Below are positions 1-8,546 of a stretch of DNA of 64,000 bases, in pieces. This DNA is from Betaproteobacteria bacterium. GTDB taxonomy: Bacteria; Pseudomonadota; Gammaproteobacteria; Burkholderiales; Usitatibacteraceae. Where the stretch lies: the NCBI GenBank assembly GCA_016709665.1, contig JADJMI010000003.1, positions 62,001-126,000 on the forward strand, given 5' to 3'. The position numbers and the translations under genes are program-made. Numbering within the stretch: the first letter of the stretch is position 1; every line of letters begins with the position of its first letter. Under the pieces are notes generated by a model. It saw nothing but the letters and a program-made list of their open reading frames with translations, was not told the DNA's origin and searched no databases.

Positions 1-1069
1 CCGACCCGCACCGGCCATGGCCGTCACCGCGCACCCGCTCGCCACCCGGGCCGCCCTCGACATGCTGGCGAAGGGCGGCACGCCCGTCGACGCGGCCATC
101 GCGGCGCAGATGGTGCTCGGTTTGGTGGAGCCGCAGTCCTCGGGCATCGGCGGCGGCACGCTCGTCATGCTGTGGGACGAAGGGGCGAGGAAGATCTCGT
201 CCTGGGACGGTCTCGCCGCCGCGCCCGCCCGGGTGACCGCGAGCCTTCGCACCGACACCGACGGCAAGCTGCTGCCCGGCGGCGACCCGCTCAACCGCAG
301 CGGCCGCGCGGTCGGCGTGCCGGGCACGCTTGCGGTCCTGCACGCGATCCACGAGCGCCACGGCAAGCTTCCGTGGGCGGATCTCTTCGCGCCGGCCATC
401 GCCCACGCCGATGCCGGCTTCCCGATGCCGAAGTACCTGCACGGCATCCTCGCGCAGCCCGATGGCGCGGCCAATCACGCCGACTGGCGCTCGCTCTATT
501 TCGACGCGGCCGGCCGCCCGCTCGCGGTGGGCACGATCGTTCGCAACCCCGCCTACGGAAAGACGATGCGCTCCATCGCCGCGCTGGGAGCGCAGGCCTG
601 GCTCGCGCAGGGCGGCGCCCGCGCGATCGTCGCGGCCGCACAGCGCGGCGTGCGCCCCACGCTCATGACCGAACGGGACGTGCTCGACTACCGCCCCGCC
701 GAGCGCGAGCCCGTGTGCGCGCCGTTCCTCGCGTACCGCGTGTGCACGATGGCGCCGCCGTCGTTCGGCGGGCTCTACGTCCTGCAGACCCTGCAGATGA
801 CGGCGGTGCGCGCGAACGGGCGCTTCGATTTCGCGGACCCGGCCTTCGTGCACCTCTACGCCGAGGCGGGCAAGCTCGCGCAGGCCGACCGCCGCCGCTT
901 CGTGGGCGATCCCGGCTTCGTGGCGGTTCCCGTCGCGACGCTCGCGGACCCCGGCTATTCGATGGTGCGCGCGCTGGGCATCGACCTCGCGAAGGCGAAC
1001 GCGAGCCCGCAATCCGGCATCCCGATGACGGGGCTCTCCGCGCGCGAATCCGACGCGAGCGACCCGTGA
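1..1069 (+). CDS. ggt: gamma-glutamyltransferase, large-subunit part (5' truncated)
   Basis: This encodes the N-terminal (large subunit) part of a gamma-glutamyltransferase, an Ntn hydrolase that hydrolyses or transfers gamma-glutamyl groups from glutathione and related amides. The reading frame is open to the window edge. The first Met (position 17) aligns with the usual 'MV-A-xHPLAT' region, so the true start lies upstream. Visible family motifs are AHPLAT, GGTPVDAAIAA and EPQSSGIGGG. The frame ends in TGA at 1067-1069, just before the region holding the catalytic threonine, and the rest continues in another frame from 1066. Restoring one C near 1067 would give a continuous ...DPSTT... junction, which is how this family normally reads there. 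A single-base deletion is therefore the simplest explanation. The identity is secure; whether the split is real is not. Confidence 0.85.
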   Translation, partial: RPAPAMAVTAHPLATRAALDMLAKGGTPVDAAIAAQMVLGLVEPQSSGIGGGTLVMLWDEGARKISSWDGLAAAPARVTASLRTDTDGKLLPGGDPLNRSGRAVGVPGTLAVLHAIHERHGKLPWADLFAPAIAHADAGFPMPKYLHGILAQPDGAANHADWRSLYFDAAGRPLAVGTIVRNPAYGKTMRSIAALGAQAWLAQGGARAIVAAAQRGVRPTLMTERDVLDYRPAEREPVCAPFLAYRVCTMAPPSFGGLYVLQTLQMTAVRANGRFDFADPAFVHLYAEAGKLAQADRRRFVGDPGFVAVPVATLADPGYSMVRALGIDLAKANASPQSGIPMTGLSARESDASDP

Positions 1070-1632
1070 CGACCACGCGCCAGATCGCCATCGCGGACGC
1101 GGCGGGCAACGCGCTCTCCATCACGACGACCATCAACCTCAACTTCGGCTCGCGGCTCGCGGCCGAGGGCGGCTTCGTGCTCAACAACGCCCTCACGAAC
1201 TTCTCGGCGGCGCCCAGGGCCGGCGAGACGATCGCCAACCAGATGGCGCCGCGCAAGCGCCCGGCCACCTCCATGTCCCCGACCCTCGTCTTCGATGCGG
1301 CCGGAAAGCCCGTGGTCGTCGGCGGCTCGGCCGGCGGCGGACCGATCGTCGACTACATCGCCTCGAGCCTCATCGAGATGCTCGCCAACGGGCGCACGCC
1401 CGCCGAGGCGCTCGCGGCCGGGCACGTCACGACCGCCGTGGCGGGCAAGGTGCAACTGGAGAAGGGAACGCGGGCCGAGGCGCTCGCGACGGGGCTTGCC
1501 GAACGGGGCCACGACGTGCAGGTGGTGCCCCTGCTCTCGGGGCTCGGCTTCCTCAAGCGCACCCCCGAGGGCTGGATCGGCGCCGCCGACCCGCGCCGCG
1601 ACGGCGCGGCGATGGGCCTCGAGGCGCCCTGA
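1066..1632 (+). CDS. ggt: gamma-glutamyltransferase, small-subunit part (split by frameshift)
   Basis: This is the C-terminal (small, catalytic) part of gamma-glutamyltransferase, in a different frame from the preceding part. It carries the region after the autoprocessing site: TTTRQIAIADAAGNAL, FGSRL, LNNALTNFS (the family usually has LNN-x-DFS) and the oxyanion and substrate-binding segment SMSPTLV...VVGGSAGGG. A GTG at 1066 overlaps the upstream TGA as GTGA and could in principle start it. Initiation there would put the product's N-terminus about two residues before the presumed catalytic Thr. The residues after that Thr read Arg-Gln, where the family usually has Thr/Ser-His/Gln. It is probably one gene with the preceding part, interrupted by a 1-base deletion. 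Confidence 0.8.
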   Translation: MTTTRQIAIADAAGNALSITTTINLNFGSRLAAEGGFVLNNALTNFSAAPRAGETIANQMAPRKRPATSMSPTLVFDAAGKPVVVGGSAGGGPIVDYIASSLIEMLANGRTPAEALAAGHVTTAVAGKVQLEKGTRAEALATGLAERGHDVQVVPLLSGLGFLKRTPEGWIGAADPRRDGAAMGLEAP

Positions 1633-1698
1633 GACTGCCGGGGCCGGAATTCGACTACCATCGCGTTCGCCCCTTCCGCCCCCGAAGCCACGCACCCC

Positions 1699-2559
1699 AT
1701 GCCTTCCCCCCGATTGCGCCAACGCCTCGCCGAACCGTCCCTGCTCGTCGCCCCGGGCGTCCACGACATGGTGTCGCTGCGCCTCGCCAACACGTTCGGC
1801 TTCGAGGCGCTCTACATGACCGGGTTCGGCGTCGTGGCCTCGCACCTGGGCCTTCCGGACGCGGGCCTCGCCACCTACACCGACATGGTCGGCCGGGTGA
1901 AGGCGATCGCCTCGCAGGCGAACGCCCCGCTCATCGCCGACGCCGACACCGGCTACGGCGGGCTCCTCAACGTGGCCCACACGGTGCGCGGCTACGAGGA
2001 GGCCGGCGCCTCGGCCATCCAGCTCGAGGACCAGGAATTCCCCAAGAAATGCGGGCACACGCCCGGGCGGCGCGTCATTCCCACGGCCGACATGGCGAAG
2101 AAGATCCGCGTGGCCGCCGAAGCGCGCGACTCGAAGGACTTCCTCATCGTCGCCCGCACCGACGCGCGCACCACGCTGGGCCTCGACGAGGCGCTCCGGC
2201 GCGCCGAGGCCTACGCGAAGGCCGGCGCTGACATCCTCTTCGTCGAATCGCCCGAGAGCGAGGAGGAGATGCGCACCATCGGCCGGTCCTTCGACCTGCC
2301 GCTGCTCGCCAACATGGTGGAGAAGGGCCGGACGCCCGTGCTCACGAAACCGGAGCTCGAGGCGATCGGCTACCGGCTCGCCATCTTCCCCATGACAGCG
2401 ATGCTCGCGGCCCTGCACGGCATGGCGCAGGCCTACGCGCACCTCGCGGCCGAAGGCTCGTCGAAGGGTGACGCGACCCCACTCTATGATTTCGGCGATC
2501 TCACGAAGCTGATGGGGTTCGACGAGGTCCACGCATTCGAAAAGCAGCACCCGGACTGA
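1699..2559 (+). CDS. isocitrate lyase / PEP mutase superfamily C-C lyase
   Basis: This 286-residue protein is a TIM-barrel member of the isocitrate lyase/PEP mutase superfamily. It shows the Mg-binding DADTGYG segment and the KKCGH loop (about residues 117-121). The loop cysteine is typical of the lyases (2-methylisocitrate, dimethylmalate or oxaloacetate-type enzymes) rather than of phosphonate-forming mutases. The length matches the short bacterial lyases. It starts 66 nt after the gamma-glutamyltransferase gene and is followed after 31 nt by a Bug/TctC solute-binding protein, suggesting a catabolic cluster for a carboxylic acid. The exact substrate cannot be read from sequence. No good ribosome binding site precedes the ATG. 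Confidence 0.85.
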   Translation: MPSPRLRQRLAEPSLLVAPGVHDMVSLRLANTFGFEALYMTGFGVVASHLGLPDAGLATYTDMVGRVKAIASQANAPLIADADTGYGGLLNVAHTVRGYEEAGASAIQLEDQEFPKKCGHTPGRRVIPTADMAKKIRVAAEARDSKDFLIVARTDARTTLGLDEALRRAEAYAKAGADILFVESPESEEEMRTIGRSFDLPLLANMVEKGRTPVLTKPELEAIGYRLAIFPMTAMLAALHGMAQAYAHLAAEGSSKGDATPLYDFGDLTKLMGFDEVHAFEKQHPD

Positions 2560-2590
2560 ACCGTCCGCCACGACAACGAGAGGAGAAACC

Positions 2591-3559
2591 ATGTTCGCCA
2601 AACGCCTCGCGGCCCTCGCCGCGGTCCTGTTGCTGCCCTTCGCCGGCCCCGCGCTCGCCGAGTGGCCCGAGAAAGCCATCCGTCTGGTGGTGCCGTTCGC
2701 CCCGGGCGGCGTCACGGACACGAGCGGGCGGCTCATCGCCGAGGCGCTTTCCAAGCGCCTGGGCCAGAGCGTCTTCGTCGAGAACAAGGCGGGCGCCTCG
2801 GGGAACATCGGCACGCACGACGTCGCCGCCGCGGCACCGGACGGCTACACCCTCGTCCTCGCCTTCGACGGCACGATGGTCATCAACCCGCACGTGTTCG
2901 CCAAGGTGCCCTTCGACACCGTCAAGGATTTCGCGCCCGTGGGCAAGATCGGCGACGCGGTGCTCATCCTCGTGGCGCATCCTTCCTTCGCGCACAAGCG
3001 GCTCAAGGACATCATCGACGCCTCGAAGGCCGACCCGAAGGGCATTTCCTACGGCACCTCCGGCATCGGCGGCACGCCGCATATCGCGGGGGAACTGCTC
3101 AACCTGCGCACCGGGTCGAAGCTCGTGCACATCCCCTACAAGGGCGGCGGGCAGGCGATGGCCGACGCGCTGGGCGGCAACATCCCCCTCGTCTACACGG
3201 CCGTCGCCGGCGCCTACACGCACGTGACGGCCGGCAAGCTCCACCCGGTGGCGGTCTCCTCGCTGCGCCGCGCGCCGTCGCTCCCGGACGTGCCCACCTT
3301 CATCGAGGCCGGCGTGCCCGACTTCGAGGCGAGTTCGTGGGTGGGCATCCTCGCGCCGGCGAAGACGCCGCGCCCGATCATCGACCGCCTGAACAAGGAG
3401 CTGTCCGCGGTGCTCACGACGCCCGAAATCGTCGCGAAGCTCGAGAAGCTGGGCATCACCGCGACGCCCGGCACGCCCGAGCAGTTCGGCGAGCAGATGC
3501 GCCGCGACCTGGACAAGTACGGCAAGGTCGTGAAGGCCGCGGGCATCAAGGCGGACTGA
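2591..3559 (+). CDS. Bug/TctC-family tripartite tricarboxylate transporter substrate-binding protein
   Basis: This 322-residue periplasmic solute-binding protein has a Sec signal peptide (about residues 1-24, ending ALA). The mature start, EWPEKAIRLVVPFAPGGVTDTSGR, is the characteristic Bug-family opening. Later family features include GxSGNIGT-like and IPYKGGGQA. Bug proteins bind carboxylates or related organic molecules. Most are 'orphans' with no TctA/TctB membrane partners beside them, and none are visible here. A strong AGGAG lies just upstream of the ATG. The preceding lyase gene suggests the ligand may feed that enzyme, but this is inference. Expansion of this family is typical of Betaproteobacteria. 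Confidence 0.92.
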   Translation: MFAKRLAALAAVLLLPFAGPALAEWPEKAIRLVVPFAPGGVTDTSGRLIAEALSKRLGQSVFVENKAGASGNIGTHDVAAAAPDGYTLVLAFDGTMVINPHVFAKVPFDTVKDFAPVGKIGDAVLILVAHPSFAHKRLKDIIDASKADPKGISYGTSGIGGTPHIAGELLNLRTGSKLVHIPYKGGGQAMADALGGNIPLVYTAVAGAYTHVTAGKLHPVAVSSLRRAPSLPDVPTFIEAGVPDFEASSWVGILAPAKTPRPIIDRLNKELSAVLTTPEIVAKLEKLGITATPGTPEQFGEQMRRDLDKYGKVVKAAGIKAD

Positions 3560-3567
3560 ATCCCGGC

Positions 3568-3825
3568 GTGACCGAACCCGTCTTCGACCGCGAGCAGTAC
3601 CTCGAGGACGAGCTTCGCAAGGTCGTCGGCGGGTTCAAGCCGAAGGAGCCGCTGCGCGCGCGCGTACGCCGGTGGCTCCTGCTCGCGCTCGCGGCGGAGG
3701 CCACGGCGGTGGCGCTGTGGGTGCTCCTCGCGAGCGAGTCCTCCCCCTTCGCGAGGCCCAACCCGCCGAAGGCGCCGCCCAAGCCGCCGGTGTCCATCCA
3801 GCTGCTGCCGCCGGCCTCGCGGTAG
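3568..3825 (+). CDS. small single-pass membrane protein, unknown function
   Basis: A GTG-started ORF of 85 residues begins 8 nt after the Bug/TctC gene, in a clear operon position. The N-terminal third is charged (TEPVFDREQYLEDELRKVV). A basic stretch (RARVRR) follows, then one hydrophobic helix (about residues 37-53, LLLALAAEATAVALWVLLA) and a proline-rich tail. The pattern suggests a cytoplasmic N-terminus and a single transmembrane anchor. I do not recognise the family, and coding status rests on position, codon usage and the TM pattern. Confidence 0.55.
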   Translation: MTEPVFDREQYLEDELRKVVGGFKPKEPLRARVRRWLLLALAAEATAVALWVLLASESSPFARPNPPKAPPKPPVSIQLLPPASR

Positions 3826-3941
3826 CCTGCGCGCCCGCAACGCGATTCGTTCGCGTCCGCACCAACGCGGGGCCGATTCAAGAATGACGCCGGAACTGCC
3901 GAAGCAGCGGGGAGTCGTTCCCGCCACCGGAAGGAGTTCCC

Positions 3942-5885
3942 GTGTCCCGCTTCGCCCGTCTTCCCCTTGGCGCCCGCGTCGCCGGAGTCGGCATTGCCGC
4001 GATGAGCGTCGTCATCGTCGCCGCCTTTTCGGCGATCAGCGCGGGGGTGTGGCGCGATGCGAAGATCGACGGCCATGCGCGCCTTCGCGACGCGGCCCTG
4101 TCCCTCTCCGGCCTGGTCGACAGCTTCGACGAGACCGCGCGCCAGAACGCCGACCTGTCGCACCGGTACTTCAAGTCCGGGTTCGGCGGCGCCTGGCAAC
4201 TCGATGACGCGGGCGGCCGGCCCGTCCTCCTGCACGCCGGCAAGGCCGTGAACGACGACTTCGCCGTCGTCGACGCCTTCAGCGCCATCACCGGCGGCGT
4301 CGCCACGATCTTCGCCGCCTCCGGCGAGGATTTCCTGCGCGTGAGCACCTCCCTCAAGAAGCAGGATGGCTCCCGCGCCGTCGGTACCCTGCTCGGCCCG
4401 AAGCACCCGGCGTACGCCACCTTGAGGCAGGGCAAGCCGTACCTCGGGCGCGCCGACCTCTTCGGCCGCACCTACATGACGAAGTACGAGCCGATCCTGG
4501 CCGGCGACCGGGTCGTGGGCCTCTACTTCATCGGCTTCGACATGTCCGGGATGCTCTCCACCCTCGCGAAGACCATGCAGGACAGGAAGCTCTTCGAGCA
4601 CGGGGCGATCTACGCGGTGGACCTTCGCGAAGGCGCCGGGCGCGGCAGGGTCTTCGGCCTGCCGGTCGAGCGCAAGCTCGCCGAGGCGCCCGAATCGGCC
4701 GCCGCGTTCCTCAAGGCGCTGGGCTCCGGCGATGCCGGAAGGATCGATACCGGCTGGTCCGCGATCGACGGGCACGGCGACGGCCCCTCGCGCGAGGTGC
4801 AGTTCGTGCGCAACGCCCGCTGGAACTTTGCCGCGGTGGCGGAGGTGGCCACGCCCGACATGATGCACGCGGCCACGCTCACGCTCGGCAAGCTCTGGGC
4901 CACGGCGCTCGCGGCGCTCGGCATCCTCGCCGGGACGCTCGCCTGGGTCACGCGCGCGATGGTCGTGCGCCCCATGCGCGAAATGGGCCGCGAAGTCGGC
5001 TACCTCGCGAAGGGCGATCTCACGGTGAGTTGCGCCACGGCGCGCGGCGACGAGATCGGCCGCCTCATGAACGACCTGGACGGCCTTCGCCGGCAGCTCG
5101 CCGCCTCGATCGGCGCGGTGAACGCCTCGGCGCATTCCGTGGCGCGCTCGTCGGAGGAAATTTCGACGGGCAGCCACGACCTGTCGAGCCGCACCGAGCA
5201 GCAGGCCTCGAGCCTCGAGCAGACCGCCGCCTCCATGGAGCAGATGGCCGCGAGCGTGAAGCAGAACGCGATCACCGCCCGCGAGGCGAGCGACCTGGCA
5301 CACGGCGCGACTGCCGTGGCCCGCCGGGGCGGCGAGGTGGTGGGCGCCGTGGTGAAGACCATGGGCGAGATCCAGGGCTCCTCGCGCCGGATCGGCGAGA
5401 TCATCGGCCTCATCGACGGCATCGCCTTCCAGACGAACCTCCTCGCCCTCAATGCCGCCGTGGAGGCCGCCCGCGCCGGCGAGCAGGGCCGCGGCTTCGC
5501 GGTCGTCGCCTCGGAAGTGCGCGCCCTCGCCCAGCGCAGCGCCCAGGCCGCCTGCGAGATCAAGGCGCTCATCCAGGAGAGCACGGGCCGCGTCGACGAG
5601 GGCTGCCGGCTCGTCGAGGGCGCCGGCAGCACGATGGGCGAGGTGGTGAGCCAGGTCGAGCGCGTCGCGACGCTGGTCGGCGAGATCACGAACGCGTCCT
5701 CCGAGCAATCCGACGGCGTGAGCCAGGTGAACCAGGCCGTCACGCAGCTCGATACGCTCACCCAGCAGAACGCGGCGCTCGTCGAGGAAGCCGCGGCTTC
5801 GGCCGACAGCCTGAAGGTCGAGGCGCGCAAGCTCGAGGCCGCCATGGCCGCGTTCCGTCTCGGGGAGAGCGCCGTCCCGGCCTGA
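3942..5885 (+). CDS. methyl-accepting chemotaxis protein with periplasmic Cache-type sensor
   Basis: This 647-residue chemoreceptor has a first TM helix (about 13-33), a periplasmic sensor of roughly 280 residues resembling a Cache_3/Cache_2 double domain, a second TM helix (about 313-335), a HAMP domain and a long cytoplasmic coiled coil. The conserved signalling hairpin tip lies near residues 492-527 ([35 protein letters not shown] in two stretches), where CheA and CheW bind. It has no C-terminal NWETF-type CheR/CheB tether. The start is GTG at 3942, chosen because AAGGAG sits 5 nt upstream and TM1 follows directly. No che genes are nearby, so it is an orphan receptor feeding a core elsewhere. 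Confidence 0.93.
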   Translation: MSRFARLPLGARVAGVGIAAMSVVIVAAFSAISAGVWRDAKIDGHARLRDAALSLSGLVDSFDETARQNADLSHRYFKSGFGGAWQLDDAGGRPVLLHAGKAVNDDFAVVDAFSAITGGVATIFAASGEDFLRVSTSLKKQDGSRAVGTLLGPKHPAYATLRQGKPYLGRADLFGRTYMTKYEPILAGDRVVGLYFIGFDMSGMLSTLAKTMQDRKLFEHGAIYAVDLREGAGRGRVFGLPVERKLAEAPESAAAFLKALGSGDAGRIDTGWSAIDGHGDGPSREVQFVRNARWNFAAVAEVATPDMMHAATLTLGKLWATALAALGILAGTLAWVTRAMVVRPMREMGREVGYLAKGDLTVSCATARGDEIGRLMNDLDGLRRQLAASIGAVNASAHSVARSSEEISTGSHDLSSRTEQQASSLEQTAASMEQMAASVKQNAITAREASDLAHGATAVARRGGEVVGAVVKTMGEIQGSSRRIGEIIGLIDGIAFQTNLLALNAAVEAARAGEQGRGFAVVASEVRALAQRSAQAACEIKALIQESTGRVDEGCRLVEGAGSTMGEVVSQVERVATLVGEITNASSEQSDGVSQVNQAVTQLDTLTQQNAALVEEAAASADSLKVEARKLEAAMAAFRLGESAVPA

Positions 5886-5948
5886 CCCGGCGAACTGTTG
5901 ACCCACCGCAAGCCTTCGGGGCCGGCGCGGCGTAAATAAGCAGTATCC

Positions 5949-7880
5949 ATGAAGCCGATTTCCGCCCTGCGGCGTGCCGCCGGGGTCCTGCTCGCCCTCC
6001 TGTCCCTGGCCGCCCCGGCGGCGACGCTTTCCCTGGACGGATCCTCCGGTGAACGCCCGGTTCAATCGCTTCGGGTGCTCGTCGACTCCGAGGGCACGCT
6101 GGGCCTGGCGGAGGTGAAGGGACCGGCCGCGGACGCCCGGTGGCAGCGGGTCGACACCGGGCGGCAAGCCGCCAACTTCGGCCTCACGACCGCCGCCGTC
6201 TGGTTCGAGATCGCGCTGGCGGCCGGCCCCGGCGGCGAGGGCCGCTGGCTGCTCACCGTGGCCTTTCCGACCCTGGACCGGGTGGACGTGTACGCGGGCG
6301 AACGCGAGAGCGCGCCGCTCGCCGGGGGCGACCTGCTGCCCTTCGCGCTGCGCGCCACGCCCCACCGGCATCACGTCTTCCCCGTCGACCTCGCCCCGGG
6401 CGAGGCGAAGACCCTCTACGTTCGGCTGCAGAGCGAAGGCAACCTCACGGCGCCCCTCACGCTCTGGCGTGCCGAGGCCCTGTGGGCGAGCGACCATGGC
6501 ACCTACGCCGCGCTCGGCCTCTACTTCGGCATCCTCGCGGCGCTGCTGCTCTACAACGGCCTCATGTTCCTGTCGCTGCGCGACCCGCTCTACCTGTTGT
6601 ACGTCGCCTTCGTCGCGGCCATGGGCCTCGCGCAGCTCGCCAGCACGGGCCTGGGCAACGAATTCCTGTGGCCGGGGTCGCCGCGCTGGGGCAACGACGC
6701 GATGATGATCGGGATGTCGGCCACGGGCCTCTTCGCCGTCCTCTTCGTGCGGCGCTTCCTCGCGATGGCGAACCACAGCCGCGCGATCGACCGCGCGGTC
6801 CTCGGCACGGGCGTCCTCTTCGCGACCGCCCTCCTCCTCACGGTCGCGGTGTCGTACCGCTGGGGCGCCTACGTGATCAACGTCGCGGCCTTCTCGTTCG
6901 CGCTCCTCGCCGTGGCCGGCGGGGCCCGCAGCGCGTGGCTGCGCCAACCCGGCGGCGGCTACTTCCTGCTCGCCTGGACCGTGCTGCTCGCGGGCACGGG
7001 CCTTCTCGCCGCGCTGAACGTCGGGCTCGTGCCGAGCAACGGGTTCACGCGAAACGCCTTCCTGTTCGGCTCCGGGTTCGAGATGCTGCTGCTTTCCTTC
7101 GCGCTCGCGAGCCGCGTGGACCAGTTGCGCCGGGAACGCGAGCGTTCGGCCTCGGAAGCGCTCGAGGCCAAGCAGTCGCTGGTGATCTCGCTCCAGGAAA
7201 GCGAGCGGCGACTCGAAGAGCGCGTCCAGGCGCGCACGCGCGACCTGCAGGACGTGAACGCGCGCCTCATCGACCGGGAGCGCGCCCTCGACCACCTGGC
7301 CCACCACGACGCCCTCACGGGGCTCGCCAACCGGCGCCGGCTCGCGGACACCTTCCGGCAGGCGGCCGCGCGATCGCGCCGCACGAAGACGGCCTTCGCC
7401 GTCCTGCTCGTGGACCTGGACGGCTTCCGGGCCCTGAACGACCGCCGCGGCCACGCCCTCGGCGATCGCGTGCTGGTCGCCGTGGCCGACCGCCTGCGCG
7501 CCTGCGTGCGCGAGGCCGACCATGCCGCGCGCCTGGACGGCGACAATTTCGTGGTGCTCGTCGAGAACCTCGCCAGCGGATCGGACGCCGAGCTCGTCGC
7601 GCAGAAGATCGTCCGCGCCATCGAGCCGCCGATCGCGGGCGACGCGGACATCCTGCGCGTGTCGGCGAGCGTCGGCATCGCCTGCTATCCGGAGCACGGC
7701 GAGGATCCGGAAACGCTCCTTCGCCTCGCGGACGCCGCCAAGGCCCGTGCCCGGCAGCGAGGGCCGGGCCGGTGGAGCCTGGCCGATCCGAGCAAGGGCG
7801 CGCTCCCCGAAAGCCGGACCTCGCCCCACGGCCACGCGTCCGGGCCGGGGTTGCTGCAATCCGCGAAGGACGACGACTAG
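5949..7880 (+). CDS. 7TM-DISM sensor with degenerate GGDEF domain
   Basis: This 643-residue membrane signalling protein has a signal peptide (about 1-26), a beta-rich periplasmic 7TMR-DISMED2-type domain, a seven-TM block (about 184-390, 7TMR-DISM), a coiled-coil linker and a C-terminal GGDEF domain. The active-site signature reads DGDNF (residues 530-534) instead of GGDEF, so cyclase activity is doubtful. The product-inhibition site RxxD (READ) is preserved a few residues upstream, so it may still bind c-di-GMP as an effector. It lies 63 nt after the chemoreceptor gene and its end overlaps the convergent carbonic anhydrase gene by 4 nt. Confidence 0.88.
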   Translation: MKPISALRRAAGVLLALLSLAAPAATLSLDGSSGERPVQSLRVLVDSEGTLGLAEVKGPAADARWQRVDTGRQAANFGLTTAAVWFEIALAAGPGGEGRWLLTVAFPTLDRVDVYAGERESAPLAGGDLLPFALRATPHRHHVFPVDLAPGEAKTLYVRLQSEGNLTAPLTLWRAEALWASDHGTYAALGLYFGILAALLLYNGLMFLSLRDPLYLLYVAFVAAMGLAQLASTGLGNEFLWPGSPRWGNDAMMIGMSATGLFAVLFVRRFLAMANHSRAIDRAVLGTGVLFATALLLTVAVSYRWGAYVINVAAFSFALLAVAGGARSAWLRQPGGGYFLLAWTVLLAGTGLLAALNVGLVPSNGFTRNAFLFGSGFEMLLLSFALASRVDQLRRERERSASEALEAKQSLVISLQESERRLEERVQARTRDLQDVNARLIDRERALDHLAHHDALTGLANRRRLADTFRQAAARSRRTKTAFAVLLVDLDGFRALNDRRGHALGDRVLVAVADRLRACVREADHAARLDGDNFVVLVENLASGSDAELVAQKIVRAIEPPIAGDADILRVSASVGIACYPEHGEDPETLLRLADAAKARARQRGPGRWSLADPSKGALPESRTSPHGHASGPGLLQSAKDDD

Positions 7881-8533
7881 GTCGCCCCGGCGCCTCGCTG
7901 GAGGACGGCCGCGGCGCAGGTGGCCTGGGCTTCCTCCGCGCCCGCGACCGTCGCCCCGAGGTCGCGGATGATCCCGTCCTTCAGGTCGTAGATCCAGCCG
8001 TGGACCGCGAGCGCCTGGCCGCGCGACCAGGCATCGCGGACCACGGTCGACTGGCACACGTTGGCCACCTGCTCGATCACGTTCAGCTCGCACAGGCGGT
8101 CGATGCGCGCCGGATCGTCGCCCGCCCGCTCGACGCACGCCCCGTGCTTCGCGTGCACGTCGCGCACGTGGCAAAGCCAGTTGTCGGCGAGCCCCACGCG
8201 CTGGTCGCGGAAGGCGGCGGCCACCCCGCCGCAGCCGTAATGGCCGCAGACGATCACGTGCTCGACCTTGAGCACGTCCACGGCGAACTGCACGACCGCC
8301 AGGCAGTTGAGGTCGCCGTGCGCCACCACGTTGGCGACGTTGCGGTGGACGAAGAGCTCGCCGGGCGCGAGGCCGACGATCTCGTTGGCGGGCACGCGGC
8401 TGTCCGAGCAGCCGATCCACAGGTAGCGCGGGCTCTGCTGCGACAGCAGCCGCGTGAAGAACGCCGGGTCGCGGGCCAGCATGCGGCCGGCCCAGCGCCG
8501 GTTGTTCTCGAAGAGCTGCTGCAGGTAGCGCAC
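7877..8533 (-). CDS. can: beta-class carbonic anhydrase
   Basis: This 218-residue zinc enzyme interconverts CO2 and bicarbonate. Zinc ligands C42, H98 and C101 and the catalytic dyad D44-R46 (CSDSRVP) are all visible. GELFVHRNVAN and CGHYGCGGV are the standard beta-CA blocks. Length and order match E. coli Can. The start is GTG at 8533. Its AGGAGA ribosome binding site overlaps the TAG stop of the upstream secreted-protein gene, so the two are probably co-transcribed, although no functional link is obvious. Confidence 0.93.
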   Translation of the reverse strand: MRYLQQLFENNRRWAGRMLARDPAFFTRLLSQQSPRYLWIGCSDSRVPANEIVGLAPGELFVHRNVANVVAHGDLNCLAVVQFAVDVLKVEHVIVCGHYGCGGVAAAFRDQRVGLADNWLCHVRDVHAKHGACVERAGDDPARIDRLCELNVIEQVANVCQSTVVRDAWSRGQALAVHGWIYDLKDGIIRDLGATVAGAEEAQATCAAAVLQRGAGAT

Positions 8534-8546
8534 GGGCGCGGGTCTC

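Noticed and set aside
3546..8420. Very long open frame on the minus strand (about 1,600 codons)
   Set aside because: It is Arg/Gly/Ala-rich with no family motifs and lies opposite well-supported plus-strand genes (chemoreceptor, GGDEF protein). High GC creates such antisense frames.
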